In this document: positions 50,100-61,112 of the stretch, one piece after another
Layout of the letters: every line of letters begins with the position of its first letter
Numbering within the stretch: the first letter of the stretch is position 1
From: Clostridia bacterium
GTDB lineage: Bacteria > Bacillota > Clostridia > TANB77 > CAG-508
Assembly (NCBI GenBank): GCA_016290095.1
Contig: JAEESU010000027.1
Coordinates: forward strand, 1-64,000
DNA: 64,000 nucleotides
Direction: 5' to 3'
The notes under the pieces: generated by a model
Databases searched by the model: none
What the model was told of the DNA's origin: nothing
The model's input: only the letters and a program-made list of their open reading frames with translations
Position numbers and translations under genes: made by a program

Positions 50100-51395
50100 A
50101 TGAAAAGTATGAAACGAATAAGTGTAATTACTTTGATATTGCTATTTTTACTTATTAGTAGTTCTTATGCTGAAACAGGGAAAATAAGTTCATCAACAGT
50201 AAGAGTAAGGGAAAAAGCATCTACATCATCTGAAATTTTAACAAATGTCCATAAAGGTGACACTGTTGAGATTTTAGATAAAGAAGGAGACTGGTATAAA
50301 GTTAAAGCAGATGGAAAAACAGGGTATGTAAAATCAGATTTCATTACTTTAGATAACAATTCAAATAATGAAAATAATAATGCTACTAATAATTCTTCAG
50401 AAATTTATACAAATTCCAAAGTAAAAGTTAGAGTTTTACCAAATATTTTATCTATATCAGTTGGAAATATTGAAACAGGTAAATCTATTTCTAAATTAGA
50501 AGAAATTAATAATTGGGTAAAAGTATCTGATGGTACTATTAGTGGATGGATTCTTAGTACTAAATTAAGTACAACTAAACCTGAAACTGATGCTGATAAT
50601 GCTAATGAACCAGAGGTGAAACCACAAGAGGAAAAGACAGAAACAAAAGAAGAAAAGAAAGAAGAAAGTTCATCAGAAAGCAAAATTAATAAAATTGCAA
50701 TTGTTGATGTAAAAACGCTAAGAGTAAGAGATAAAGCAAGTACATCAGGAGAAATTGTAGATTTATTAGATTATAATGATGAGGTCACTATTATAGGTGA
50801 AGAAGGAACTTGGTATAAAATAAAATACAGTAATAAAGAAGGATATATTGATAGTTCATTTGTTGTTATGAAAGATTCACAAGGCGTATCTTCAAGAAGT
50901 TTAAAAGAAGACAGACAACAAGCAGTAGAAAATGTCGCAGAAGAACCAAAAGAACAAGAAGCTGCACAAGAGAAACCAGTAGTGGAAAATGTAACAATTA
51001 ATCCTCCAGTTAGTGGATCAGGCCAAGCAGTTGTTGATTTTGCTAAGCAATTCTTAGGATATCCATACGTAGCAGCAGGAAAAAAACCAGAAACAGGATT
51101 TGATTGTTCAGGATTCACAGGATATGTATTTTCAAGCTTTGGTTTTTCATTAGGAGGTAGTGCAGCAAGTCAATCAGGTGCGGGTGTAGAAGTATCAAGA
51201 GATGGCTTAGTTGCAGGAGATTTATTACTATTTTATGATGAAGGAAAAACAAAAATAGGTCATACAGGTATATATATAGGAAATGGCGATTTTGTTCATG
51301 CAGCAAATCCAAAAAGAGGAGTTGTAATAGATAACATTAATACAAGTTCATACTATAATGAAAGATACATATCAGCAAGAAGATTAGTACAATAA
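50100..51395 (+). CDS. Secreted NlpC/P60 endopeptidase with three SH3-like domains
   Basis: Signal peptide; STVRVREKASTSSEIL and repeats; KPETGFDCSGFTGYVFSSFG...GDLLLFYDEGKTKIGHTGIYIGNGDFVHA. Confidence 0.95.
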   Translation: MKSMKRISVITLILLFLLISSSYAETGKISSSTVRVREKASTSSEILTNVHKGDTVEILDKEGDWYKVKADGKTGYVKSDFITLDNNSNNENNNATNNSSEIYTNSKVKVRVLPNILSISVGNIETGKSISKLEEINNWVKVSDGTISGWILSTKLSTTKPETDADNANEPEVKPQEEKTETKEEKKEESSSESKINKIAIVDVKTLRVRDKASTSGEIVDLLDYNDEVTIIGEEGTWYKIKYSNKEGYIDSSFVVMKDSQGVSSRSLKEDRQQAVENVAEEPKEQEAAQEKPVVENVTINPPVSGSGQAVVDFAKQFLGYPYVAAGKKPETGFDCSGFTGYVFSSFGFSLGGSAASQSGAGVEVSRDGLVAGDLLLFYDEGKTKIGHTGIYIGNGDFVHAANPKRGVVIDNINTSSYYNERYISARRLVQ

Positions 51396-51426
51396 AGTAC
51401 TTGGGGGCTAATATAGGAGATTAGCT

Positions 51427-53566
51427 GTGAAAAAAATATTAATAATTATTTTAATGGGGCTATGTTTTTATAACATAGCCTTTGTTTTATCATTTGAAAA
51501 AAAGTATCCAGAAGAAAAAGAAATAGGAGAGATTTTTGAAATAATATCAATAAGAGAAGAGACAGATTATTATTATAAATACAAATGTAAAAATCAAAAA
51601 AATGATAAATTTATTTTTTATTCAAAAAATAATTACTTTCCTGGAGATAATGTGAATGTTAACGGACAATTTTCAAAAGGCGATATAGCAAGAAATTATA
51701 AAGGTTTTAATTATAGGAACTATTTAAAACAATATAAAATTTATGGAATAATTAAGTCAGATAAAGAAGAAATAGTTAGCAGAAAAAAGGATATTTATTT
51801 TATACTAGCTATAATTAAAAGCTTTTTAATAAATCAAGTTGAAAAAAATTACGATACTGACTCACAAGAATTTTTAAAAGGTATCTTATTAGGGGATACT
51901 ACAGGTATAGAAAATGACATAAAAGAAAGCTTCAGAAAAAGTTCTATTTCTCATGTCCTAGCGATTTCGGGATTACATATTACATATATTGTTTCAGGAT
52001 TTGAAGTAATATTTTCTAAAATAATTAAAAATAAAAGAAAACGAAGTATTGTATTATGTGTTTTTCTAATAGTATTTTGCTTAATAACAGGCGGATCTCC
52101 ATCATGTATAAGAGCTTGTGTTATGCACATTATGATAATAATTAGTGGATTGTTTTATAGGAAAAACAATTTCTTTATTAGTCTATCACTTTCTTTTGTT
52201 ATATTAATTATGATAAATCCATTTTACATTTATAGTACTGGAATGTGGCTTTCATATTTTGGTACTTTTGGAGTAGTAGTATTTTCAGATTTTATTGGAA
52301 AAATGTTAAAAAGAAGATTTAAAAAAATACCAAATGTTATTTTATCTGCTTTTTCTACTAGCTGTTCAGCTCAAATAACTATATTTCCACTGATGATTTA
52401 TTTTTTTAATACAATTTCTATTAGTTTTTTTATTCCAAATATTTTAGTTTCTTATATCATAGGACCTGTTTTGATAATAGGATATATAAGCCTTTTATTT
52501 CATTTTAAGTTTATAATTATTCTTTGTGAAATCTTAGTAAATCTTGTTTTGAAAATAGCATCTACTTGTGAAAAAATTCCGTTTTCTAAAATATATATTA
52601 AAACGCCAAACATTATACTTATAATTGTATATTACTGTATATTGATTTATCTAATAAGATTTTTTCATTACGAAAAATTTTATTTTTTAAGATGTGTTAT
52701 AAATAAAAAATTTTTAAATAGAAAATTGATAATAATATTAACAATTGCAATAATGCTATCAAATATTAATATTGATAGAAGATTAAAGATATATTTTATT
52801 GATGTGGGACAAGGAGATTGCTGTGTAATAAGAACGCCTAATAATAAGACAATTATAATAGATGGTGGAGAAGATTTTGATGGAAGAATAGTGTTACCAT
52901 ATTTATTAGATAGGGGAATTACAAAAATAGATTATATTATAATTTCTCATTTTGATAGTGATCATGTTGGAGGATTACTTAAAGTTATGCAAGAACTTAA
53001 AGTGAAAAATGTTGTGATCCCGAAGCAATTTCAAGAATCTGAGAACTTTGAAACTTTTAAACAAATTGCTAAAACTAAAAAGATAAACGTATTTATAGTA
53101 CAAAAGGGCAACAAAATAAATATTGAAAAAAACATATATTTTGATGTTTTGTGGCCTGATAGCAAAAATATTATTAATGAAAATGTTTTAAATAATAATT
53201 CTATAGTTTGTAAATTCAATTATAAAGAATTTTCTATTCTTTTTACAGGAGATATAGAAGAAATAGCTGAAAAACAAATACTTCATGAATATAACAATGA
53301 TATAGAACAATTAAAATCTACGGCTTTAAAAATAGGCCATCATGGGTCAAAAACATCGAGTAAAAAGGAATTTTTAGAAACAGTTAATCCGCAAATTGCA
53401 CTAATTGGCGTAGGAATAAATAATAAATTTGGACATCCAAATACGGATGTAATTCAAAGGATAGAGGATATGCGGAACAAAAATTTACCGTACAGATGAG
53501 ATGGGAGAAATATCTATTTTAGTAGATAATAAACTAAGAATTAGAATAGAAAAAAATATAAAATGA
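51427..53566 (+). CDS. comEC: ComEC/Rec2 competence protein, encoded in two frames joined by an apparent +1 frameshift at CGG 53473-53475
   Basis: ComEC TM core (SHVLAISGLHITYI) and metallo-beta-lactamase domain (VGQGDCCVIRTPNNKTIIIDGG; ISHFDSDHVGG; KIGHHGSKTSS). Skipping C 53473 gives RIEDM-GTKIYRTDEMGEISILVDNKLRIRIEKNIK*. Span of 2140 nt = 3n+1. Confidence 0.93.
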
Positions 53567-53613
53567 TGGAATAATAATCTATTTAGGTTGCATAATACTA
53601 GTAGGAGATAGAT

Positions 53614-54156
53614 ATGCGAAAACCATTTTATTATAGTATTTTAATATTTGTATTTTCTATTATTGTTGGATATTTTTATTCTATGCAATGGAAGAAAAAT
53701 CATATAGCACTTGATGTCGAAAGGAATAAAGTTGCAGAAGAGACTGCTTTTCAAGAAGAAAAACTTGGATTTGATTCTGAGTTAGAAATAAAGAAGTACT
53801 ATAATAAATGTGGACATGTAAAAACTTTTTATTCTGAAATACCAAAAGAATTAATTAATATGACAAAAGAGGAGATAAAAGAAAATTATCCAGAATGGGA
53901 CATAGATCAATTTTCTAATAATAAATTAGTATTATCAAAGGAAATAGAAGGATTATGTGATGAACATTATGTAATAAAAATTGATGATGAATTTATTAAT
54001 ATTTATCATCAAACTAAGCCAGATGATATGGAACTATATAGACAAACAAATATTAATAAAGACTATTTAACAAAAGAAGATGTGGAGAAATTAGATAATG
54101 GAATATATGTATATGGGAGAGATAGAGTAAATTCTTTAATTGAAGATTATGAATAA
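53614..54156 (+). CDS. BofC C-terminal-domain-like protein
   Basis: N-terminal TM; INMTKEEIKENYPEWDIDQFSNNKLVLSKEI...GIYVYGRDRVNSLIEDYE. Confidence 0.7.
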   Translation: MRKPFYYSILIFVFSIIVGYFYSMQWKKNHIALDVERNKVAEETAFQEEKLGFDSELEIKKYYNKCGHVKTFYSEIPKELINMTKEEIKENYPEWDIDQFSNNKLVLSKEIEGLCDEHYVIKIDDEFINIYHQTKPDDMELYRQTNINKDYLTKEDVEKLDNGIYVYGRDRVNSLIEDYE

Positions 54157-54183
54157 AAAAGAGACTTTAAAAGTCTCTTTTAT
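54150..54183. terminator. Bidirectional terminator between convergent genes
   Basis: aaaaaagagacttt-aaaagtctcttttat. Confidence 0.75.
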
Positions 54184-56507
54184 ACTTTAAATTTTAGTTT
54201 TCCATCTTCCATATAACCATAAATTGTTTGATTTGCTGATACTTCGTTTCTTAATATCATTTCTGCAATTTCATCTTCTACTAGTTTTTGGATAGCTCTT
54301 CTTAGTGGTCTTGCACCATATTTTAAATCAGTTCCATTCTTGACAATATATTGTTTGGCTTCTAAATTTAACTCTAGTTTAATTTCTTTAGAATTAAGAG
54401 CTTCTTGAGTTTTTGCAAGTAGTAAATCAACAATTTGTAATAGTTCATTTTCTGTTAATGCACTAAATACAATAGTTTCGTCTACTCTATTTAAAAACTC
54501 TGGTCTAAATACATCTTTTAAGGCATTTAGTATTTTATCTTTATTATTAACTAAGTTTTGACCATTACTAAAACCAATAGAATTGTTATTTAAATTAGAA
54601 CCTGCATTAGATGTCATAATAATAATTGTATTTTCAAAACTTACAGTATTTCCTTGACTGTCAGTAAGTTTTCCATCATCTAGTACTTGTAATAAAATGT
54701 TAAATACATCTGGATGAGCTTTTTCAATTTCATCAAATAGAATTATAGAATATGGTCTTCTTTTAACTTTTTCAGTTAGCTGACCAGCATCATCATATCC
54801 TACATATCCAGGAGGTGAACCTATTAGTTTTGAAGTAGAATGACTTTCCATATATTCAGACATATCTATTCTAATAATATTTTCTTCACTTCCAAACATT
54901 TCATATGCTAATGCTTTAGCAAGTTCTGTTTTACCTACACCTGTAGGACCAACAAATATGAATGATGGTGGACGTTTAGTACTTTGAAGACCAGCCCTAT
55001 TTCTTCTAATAGCCTTAGAAACTGCTACTATAGCATCATCTTGAGAAATAACATGTTTATGAAGGTTTTTCTCTAGATTTAGTAATTTTTCTGTTTCAGC
55101 TTCAGTAATTTTTGTAACTGGAATCTTTGTCCATCTTTCAATTACTTCTGCTATATCTTGAACAGTAAGCACACAAGGTTTTAAGTCTTTTTCTATAGAA
55201 TCCATTCTTTCTAACAATGAACATTCTTTAGATTTTAATTCTGCAGCTTTTTGATAGTCTTCTGTTGAATCAGAAGATACAGCATCTTCTTTTTCTTCAG
55301 CAACTTTTTTTAGTTCATTTTTTATTAATTCTAGTTCAAATAGAGCTTTATTTTTAAGATTCAATTTTGAACAAGCTTCGTCTATTAAATCTATAGCTTT
55401 GTCTGGTAAAAATCTATCATGAATGTATTTTTCTGACATTTTAACCGCTTTTTCAATAATATCTGGTGTGATTGAAACTTTGTGATAATCTTCGTAATAT
55501 TTTTTTATTCCTTTGATTATTTCTATTGTTTCATTAATAGTAGGTTCTTCAACAATAATAGGTTGAAATCTTCTTTCTAAAGCAGAATCTTTTTCTATAT
55601 ATTTTCTATATTCTTTTAAAGTAGTAGTTCCAATTAATTGAATTTCTCCATTAGATAGAGAAGGTTTTAAAATATTAGCAGCATTCATAGAATGTTCTGC
55701 ATCACCAGCTCCTATTATGTTGTGAATTTCATCAATTACTAAAATAATGTTTCCATAAGTTTTACATTCATCAACAAGAGATTTCATTCTAGCTTCAAAC
55801 TGACCTCTAAACTGAGTACCTGCTATAACAGCAGTCATATCTATTAAATAAACTTCTTTATTTAATAGTTTTGCGGGAACTTGTTCACGAGCAATCTTAA
55901 GAGCTAATCCTTGTGCTATTGCTGTTTTACCAACACCGGGTTCACCTATTAGACAAGGATTATTCTTAGAACGTCTATTTAGAATTTGAATCATTCTTTC
56001 AATTTCTTGGTCTCTACCAATGATTTCATCTAATTGACCATTTTTAGCTTTATCAGTAAGATTAGTTCCATATGTGTCTAAGAATTTCTTCTTATTATTT
56101 TTAGTTTTTTTCTGTACTTTTACAGTTTTATTAGAATTTGATTCTTCTTCAGAAGCAGAAGCTTCTTCTTTTTTATCATCACTATTATTAGCTTGAGCTT
56201 TAAAAATACCAAAGAAATTCTTAATAGGATTTTCTTCATCATCGATATTTTCTAAATCTTCTGAGTTAATCCCAAGAGCCTCTAAATTCATGTTTTCAGA
56301 AAAATCTTTTAATATATTTTCTAGTTGATTAGACATATCTTCAATTTCATCGTTAGAAATATTTGCATTTTTGGCTAAAACTTCTAAGGGATTTATTCCT
56401 TTTTCCTTAGCACAATTATAGCAAAGACCTTCAACTGTTTTTTTGCCATTTTCAACTTTATTTAAAAACACAACTGCTGTGTTCTTATTACAAACTGAAC
56501 ATATCAT
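54180..56507 (-). CDS. clpE: Clp ATPase with N-terminal zinc finger (ClpE-like)
   Basis: MICSVCNKNTAVVFLNKVENGKKTVEGLCYNCAKEKG CxxC zinc motif; two AAA+ modules GEPGVGKTAIAQGLA and GPTGVGKTELAKALA. Confidence 0.9.
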   Translation of the reverse strand: MICSVCNKNTAVVFLNKVENGKKTVEGLCYNCAKEKGINPLEVLAKNANISNDEIEDMSNQLENILKDFSENMNLEALGINSEDLENIDDEENPIKNFFGIFKAQANNSDDKKEEASASEEESNSNKTVKVQKKTKNNKKKFLDTYGTNLTDKAKNGQLDEIIGRDQEIERMIQILNRRSKNNPCLIGEPGVGKTAIAQGLALKIAREQVPAKLLNKEVYLIDMTAVIAGTQFRGQFEARMKSLVDECKTYGNIILVIDEIHNIIGAGDAEHSMNAANILKPSLSNGEIQLIGTTTLKEYRKYIEKDSALERRFQPIIVEEPTINETIEIIKGIKKYYEDYHKVSITPDIIEKAVKMSEKYIHDRFLPDKAIDLIDEACSKLNLKNKALFELELIKNELKKVAEEKEDAVSSDSTEDYQKAAELKSKECSLLERMDSIEKDLKPCVLTVQDIAEVIERWTKIPVTKITEAETEKLLNLEKNLHKHVISQDDAIVAVSKAIRRNRAGLQSTKRPPSFIFVGPTGVGKTELAKALAYEMFGSEENIIRIDMSEYMESHSTSKLIGSPPGYVGYDDAGQLTEKVKRRPYSIILFDEIEKAHPDVFNILLQVLDDGKLTDSQGNTVSFENTIIIMTSNAGSNLNNNSIGFSNGQNLVNNKDKILNALKDVFRPEFLNRVDETIVFSALTENELLQIVDLLLAKTQEALNSKEIKLELNLEAKQYIVKNGTDLKYGARPLRRAIQKLVEDEIAEMILRNEVSANQTIYGYMEDGKLKFKV

Positions 56508-56755
56508 TATATGAATCTCCTTAGTTTAAATTTATAATATAAGATATCATACAATATTTTTCAAATATAGTCAATGGATTTTGCTTGAAAAAACTGAAAG
56601 AAAAACAAAAAAATAGCAAACTTATAACTAGAGTGCTATTTCCGAAACTAAAAAATTTTTAGTGTTTTTACATATTAAAAAATAATTGATATTTTTATAG
56701 ATAAATGCTATAATAGAATCGATTTGATATAACTAAAGATTAAGAGGAGAATAGA

Positions 56756-57625
56756 ATGATAAGACAAATTAGAAAATTTGTTGCCAACTTAACAGGTGCA
56801 AATAGATATTTATTTTTTGCTGTTTTATTTGTAATTTGCGTTGTGGCACTATGTTTAGGAATTTATATTCAGTTTTTTTACAAATATGCTGACACAGACC
56901 CTTTGATGATAGGAATAAATATTGGAAGTAAAAAAACTGCGGAAGAAATATATATTTTAAAATCTAATTTTAATAATTTGTTTACGGATTCTCTAGTAAT
57001 TAATAGCGAAAATGTAAGAGTTGATAAAATTGAAACTTCAAAAACTTTGGTATATACAGCATATGATTTGGTTGATAAAGATGAAAATTATTATGATGTA
57101 AATGCGCAAATACCAATTATTAACATTGATACTGAAGAAGCAAAAAAAATTAATTCTGAAATAATAGATGAATTTTGGAATACAGCTAGTAATGTTATGC
57201 GTAAAAAAGATGGAAGTTCAGTTTACACAGTAACATATGCAGCATTTATAAATGACGAAATTCTATCATTAGTAGTAAAATCATCATTAAAGGGTGAAGG
57301 AAAAGCTGAAAAAGTTGTTATAAAAACATTTAATTATAGTTTACGAGAAGAAAGAAGAGTTAGTCTGCAAGAATTAATAGAAGCTAAGGGAGTAACAAAT
57401 GCTGAAGTTCAAAATATTATTAATCAAGACATAAAAACAGCTTACAATAATGCAAAAATTATTGCAGAAGAATATGGTGTTTTGTATGAAAGAGATTTAC
57501 AAAATGAAATATATAAAATTGAAAATACAGAAAACTTCTTTTTAACACAAGATGGGTATGTATATATTGTTTATGCATACGGAAATAATGATTATACTAA
57601 TGAGATGGATATTATAATATTCTAA
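56756..57625 (+). CDS. Membrane-anchored DUF3298/DUF4163 (PdaC/RsiV-like) protein
   Basis: N-terminal TM; INSEIIDEFWNTAS; FFLTQDGYVYIVYAYGNND. Confidence 0.65.
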   Translation: MIRQIRKFVANLTGANRYLFFAVLFVICVVALCLGIYIQFFYKYADTDPLMIGINIGSKKTAEEIYILKSNFNNLFTDSLVINSENVRVDKIETSKTLVYTAYDLVDKDENYYDVNAQIPIINIDTEEAKKINSEIIDEFWNTASNVMRKKDGSSVYTVTYAAFINDEILSLVVKSSLKGEGKAEKVVIKTFNYSLREERRVSLQELIEAKGVTNAEVQNIINQDIKTAYNNAKIIAEEYGVLYERDLQNEIYKIENTENFFLTQDGYVYIVYAYGNNDYTNEMDIIIF

Positions 57626-57646
57626 TAGTAGAAGGGAGCATATAAC

Positions 57647-58873
57647 TTGAGAAAAGTTAGTTTAATTTTATTAATAATTGTACTAATAATACATTCTTTA
57701 ACATTTTTTTCATTTGCTACTGAAGAAATAACTTCAGAAGCAGAAACAACTCAAAGCGAGGAACCTCCGGAAGAAAAGAATGAAGAGTTCAAAGAGAATG
57801 TAGTAAATACAATAGGAAAAATAGTAGAAACAAACGGAATTAAAGAAGTAGTAACAGGTTCTGTTGTTGATCAAGTACAAGAGGTTGTAGTAGAAATTAT
57901 TAAAGGTGACTATATAGGAGAAGAATTTACTACAGAATATGTTTTGTCATATGATTTAGAAGGAAAAATGCTAGTTTATGAATTAGACATAGGTGACAAA
58001 GTAGAAGTACAAATAACAGAAGACCAAAATGGAAATACAACGGCTACAGTAATGGAAGTGTATAGAGCAAATAATATTATTTGGATTGTTGTTTTATTCT
58101 TTTTAAGCATAGTAATTATTGGTGGAAAAAATGGAATTAGAACAGTAATAGGACTTATATTTGCAATAGCATTTATTTACTTATTCATGATTAGAAGAGT
58201 ATTTTATGGAGCAAATGCAATTTCAAATTCTATTTTTACAATAATTGTTGTAATAGCAGGAACATTTATTATTATAAGTGGATTAAATAGAAGAACAGTA
58301 AGTGCTGCAATTGGTACTTTTGGCGGAGTTATTTCTGCAGGTATTATTGGATTAATATTTAATCATTTGTCAAAATTAACAGGTGCATATGAAGATGCAA
58401 TATCATTAAGTGCTAACTTATCAATTGTTCAATTTAATTTTAGAGACTTATTATTTGCGAGTTTATTAATATCAGCACTAGGTGCTTGTATGGATATTGG
58501 AATATCAATAGCAACAGCATTAGATGAAATCAAGAAAACTGAACCAGATGTTACATGGCAAGAATTATTTAAAAAGGGAATGGAAGTAGGAAGAAATAAT
58601 ATTGGAACAATGACTAATACTTTAGTATTAGCATATGTAGGAGCATCTTTAAGTATATTAATGTTATACATGGCATCTGATATGAGCTTATTAGAAATTG
58701 TTAACAAAGAAAAAATAGCAGAACAAATAGTATTAGCAATAGTAGGAAGTATGGGTGTTGTTTATACAGTTCCAATTACTTCAATAATATATGCATTAAT
58801 AAACAGACACAAAATAATATATAAAAGGGTAGCTGAAAATAAAGTAGACGGAAAAAGAAGTTTAAAATTATAA
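57647..58873 (+). CDS. YibE/F family membrane protein
   Basis: Signal peptide; IVVLFFLSIVIIGGKNGIRTVIGL; FASLLISALGACMDIGISIATALDEIK. Confidence 0.92.
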   Translation: MRKVSLILLIIVLIIHSLTFFSFATEEITSEAETTQSEEPPEEKNEEFKENVVNTIGKIVETNGIKEVVTGSVVDQVQEVVVEIIKGDYIGEEFTTEYVLSYDLEGKMLVYELDIGDKVEVQITEDQNGNTTATVMEVYRANNIIWIVVLFFLSIVIIGGKNGIRTVIGLIFAIAFIYLFMIRRVFYGANAISNSIFTIIVVIAGTFIIISGLNRRTVSAAIGTFGGVISAGIIGLIFNHLSKLTGAYEDAISLSANLSIVQFNFRDLLFASLLISALGACMDIGISIATALDEIKKTEPDVTWQELFKKGMEVGRNNIGTMTNTLVLAYVGASLSILMLYMASDMSLLEIVNKEKIAEQIVLAIVGSMGVVYTVPITSIIYALINRHKIIYKRVAENKVDGKRSLKL

Positions 58874-58918
58874 AAGATTATATATTAATTTTTGATAAAA
58901 TAATTTCATAGAAATTTT

Positions 58919-58976
58919 AAAAGAGCAATGTGAGCCTTTCTCATTAAAAGATGAGTACTTCTCACATTGCTCTTTA
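58919..58976. terminator. Large bidirectional two-stem terminator between convergent genes
   Basis: aagagcaatgtgag-cctttctcat-taaaag-atgagtact-tctcacattgctctt. Confidence 0.85.
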
Positions 58977-59001
58977 CAATTTCTAAATTCAATTAAATAT
59001 T

Positions 59002-60312
59002 TTATCTAAAGAAGTAATCAAATAATGAATATCCATCATCATATTGTTGTGAATTAAAGTTTTGACTTTGATTATTTTGTTCTTCTTCCTCTTGTTCAGG
59101 TGTTTCTGCGAGTTTGACATCAATTTCTGTTTCAGCACCATCTCTATATACTGTTAGAGTAACAGTATCTCCAATATTGTAAGTATATTTTACTTTATTT
59201 AATTCATTAACAGATTTTACTTCTTGACCTGCAATTTTTGTTATTATGTCTGATTTCTTCAAACCAGCTTTCTCGGCTGGAGAATCTTTTTCAACTTCTT
59301 CAACATATACTCCTTCAGGAATATTATATCTTTCTGCCACTTGACTTCCAACTGATGAACCACTGATTCCTATATAAGGTCTTTTAACTGTTTGGAATTC
59401 GATTAGCTGTTGAACAATATTTGTTGTAGATGAAATTGGAATAGCAAATCCAATACCTTCAACTCCATTTCCAGCTAATTTTAATGTATTAATACCAATT
59501 ACTTCTCCATTAGCATTTACCAAAGCACCGCCACTATTTCCATTATTTATGGCTGCATCTGTTTGAATTGCTGTGTATGTTGTTCCATCGCTTTCAACTT
59601 CTCTATCTATAGCACTTACAATTCCACTTGTAACGGAATAATCCATTCCTAAAGGATTTCCAATAGCCATAACGAATTCTCCAACTTTTAGATCGTTAGA
59701 ATTTCCTAAAGTTGCAGGTGTTAAACCTTCTTTTTCAACTTTTAATACAGCTAAATCCGTATATGGATCAGTTCCTATAATTGTTGCATCATATTCTTTA
59801 TCATCATTATAGAATTTTACTACTATACCTGTAGCTTGTTCTATGGCATAATAGCTAGAAGTGCCTTCGGATGAAACAACATGGTTATTTGTTAAAATAT
59901 AACCATCTTCTGAAATTACTATTCCAGATCCTGTAGCACTAGAAGTAGTAGAACCAAATATTGAACTAATTTGGTAATTTACTTTTATACCAACAACAGA
60001 TGGTAATACTTTTTCAGCAACAGAACTTGCAGTTTCTGAATATTCTGCAATATTTATGAAACTTGCTGTTGATGAAGATGGAACAGAAATATTTGAACTA
60101 GTTCCTTTAATTAATTTATCTTTTATTGAGGGTACTCCAAAACAAGTACCAACAACTAAAGTTGCTCCAACTATTCCAGAAACGAATGGGACAAAAACAC
60201 TTTTTCCAAAGCCACCATTTGAATAGTGAGTAGATTTGCTCTTCTTGAAAGAGTTTTCATTACTGAAGTTAAATTCATTTTCGTCATTCATAATAATACC
60301 TCCATATATCAT
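59002..60312 (-). CDS. htrA: HtrA/DegP-like S1C serine protease with PDZ domain
   Basis: GSGIVISEDGYILTNNHVV; DPYTDLAVLKVE; TDAAINNGNSGGALVNANGEVIGIN; C-terminal PDZ. Confidence 0.95.
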   Translation of the reverse strand: MIYGGIIMNDENEFNFSNENSFKKSKSTHYSNGGFGKSVFVPFVSGIVGATLVVGTCFGVPSIKDKLIKGTSSNISVPSSSTASFINIAEYSETASSVAEKVLPSVVGIKVNYQISSIFGSTTSSATGSGIVISEDGYILTNNHVVSSEGTSSYYAIEQATGIVVKFYNDDKEYDATIIGTDPYTDLAVLKVEKEGLTPATLGNSNDLKVGEFVMAIGNPLGMDYSVTSGIVSAIDREVESDGTTYTAIQTDAAINNGNSGGALVNANGEVIGINTLKLAGNGVEGIGFAIPISSTTNIVQQLIEFQTVKRPYIGISGSSVGSQVAERYNIPEGVYVEEVEKDSPAEKAGLKKSDIITKIAGQEVKSVNELNKVKYTYNIGDTVTLTVYRDGAETEIDVKLAETPEQEEEEQNNQSQNFNSQQYDDGYSLFDYFFR

Positions 60313-60454
60313 TTCTCTAATGTATATAATACCTCAAAAAAATCTAAGATACAATAGAAAAAATTAAATTAAATTATTGAAATATTTTCCTTATATAGAT
60401 ATAATATCGATATAATATTAAAATAAAATTAAAAATAGAAAAAAAAGTAAAAAA

Positions 60455-61084
60455 ATGAAAGAAAAAGAATTAGAAAGATTAACACTTTTAAAAGAAGAAG
60501 AGAATAAATTATACAAAAAAAATATAGAATATATATGTGGCATAGATGAAGCTGGAAGAGGGCCTTTGGCAGGACCTGTTGTTGTGGGAGCCGTAGTGCT
60601 TCCAAAAGATTCATTTATAGAAGGTGTGAATGATTCAAAAAAAGTTTCAGAGAAAAAAAGAGAATTACTTTATGAACAAATTACAAAAGAAACAATAAGC
60701 TATAGTGTTGGAATTGTTGATCAAAAGACTATTGATGAAATAAATATACTAAATGCAACTAAATTAGGAGTAAAACTTGCTTTAGAAGGATTAAAGATAA
60801 AACCAGAAATTATTATGGTAGATGCTTTAAGCAATATGGATACATTGGGCATTCCTTATATTTCTGTAATCAAAGGTGATGCAAAAAACTATTGTATTGC
60901 TGCAGCTTCAATAATTGCTAAAGTTACAAGAGATAGAATTATGAGAGAATGGGACGAAATATATCCGGTTTACGGTTTTGCTAAACACAAAGGATATGGT
61001 ACGGCTGAGCATATTAAAGCAATTAAAGATAATGGACCATGTATTTTACATAGAGAAACATTTATTAAAAATTTTATAAAATAG
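60455..61084 (+). CDS. rnhB: Ribonuclease HII
   Basis: YICGIDEAGRGPLAGPVVVGAVVL; DSKKVSEKKRELLY; KAHxGYGT-like KHKGYGTAEHIKAI. Confidence 0.97.
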   Translation: MKEKELERLTLLKEEENKLYKKNIEYICGIDEAGRGPLAGPVVVGAVVLPKDSFIEGVNDSKKVSEKKRELLYEQITKETISYSVGIVDQKTIDEINILNATKLGVKLALEGLKIKPEIIMVDALSNMDTLGIPYISVIKGDAKNYCIAAASIIAKVTRDRIMREWDEIYPVYGFAKHKGYGTAEHIKAIKDNGPCILHRETFIKNFIK

Positions 61085-61112
61085 TAGTTTACAAAAGAAA
61101 GGAAGAAAAAGA

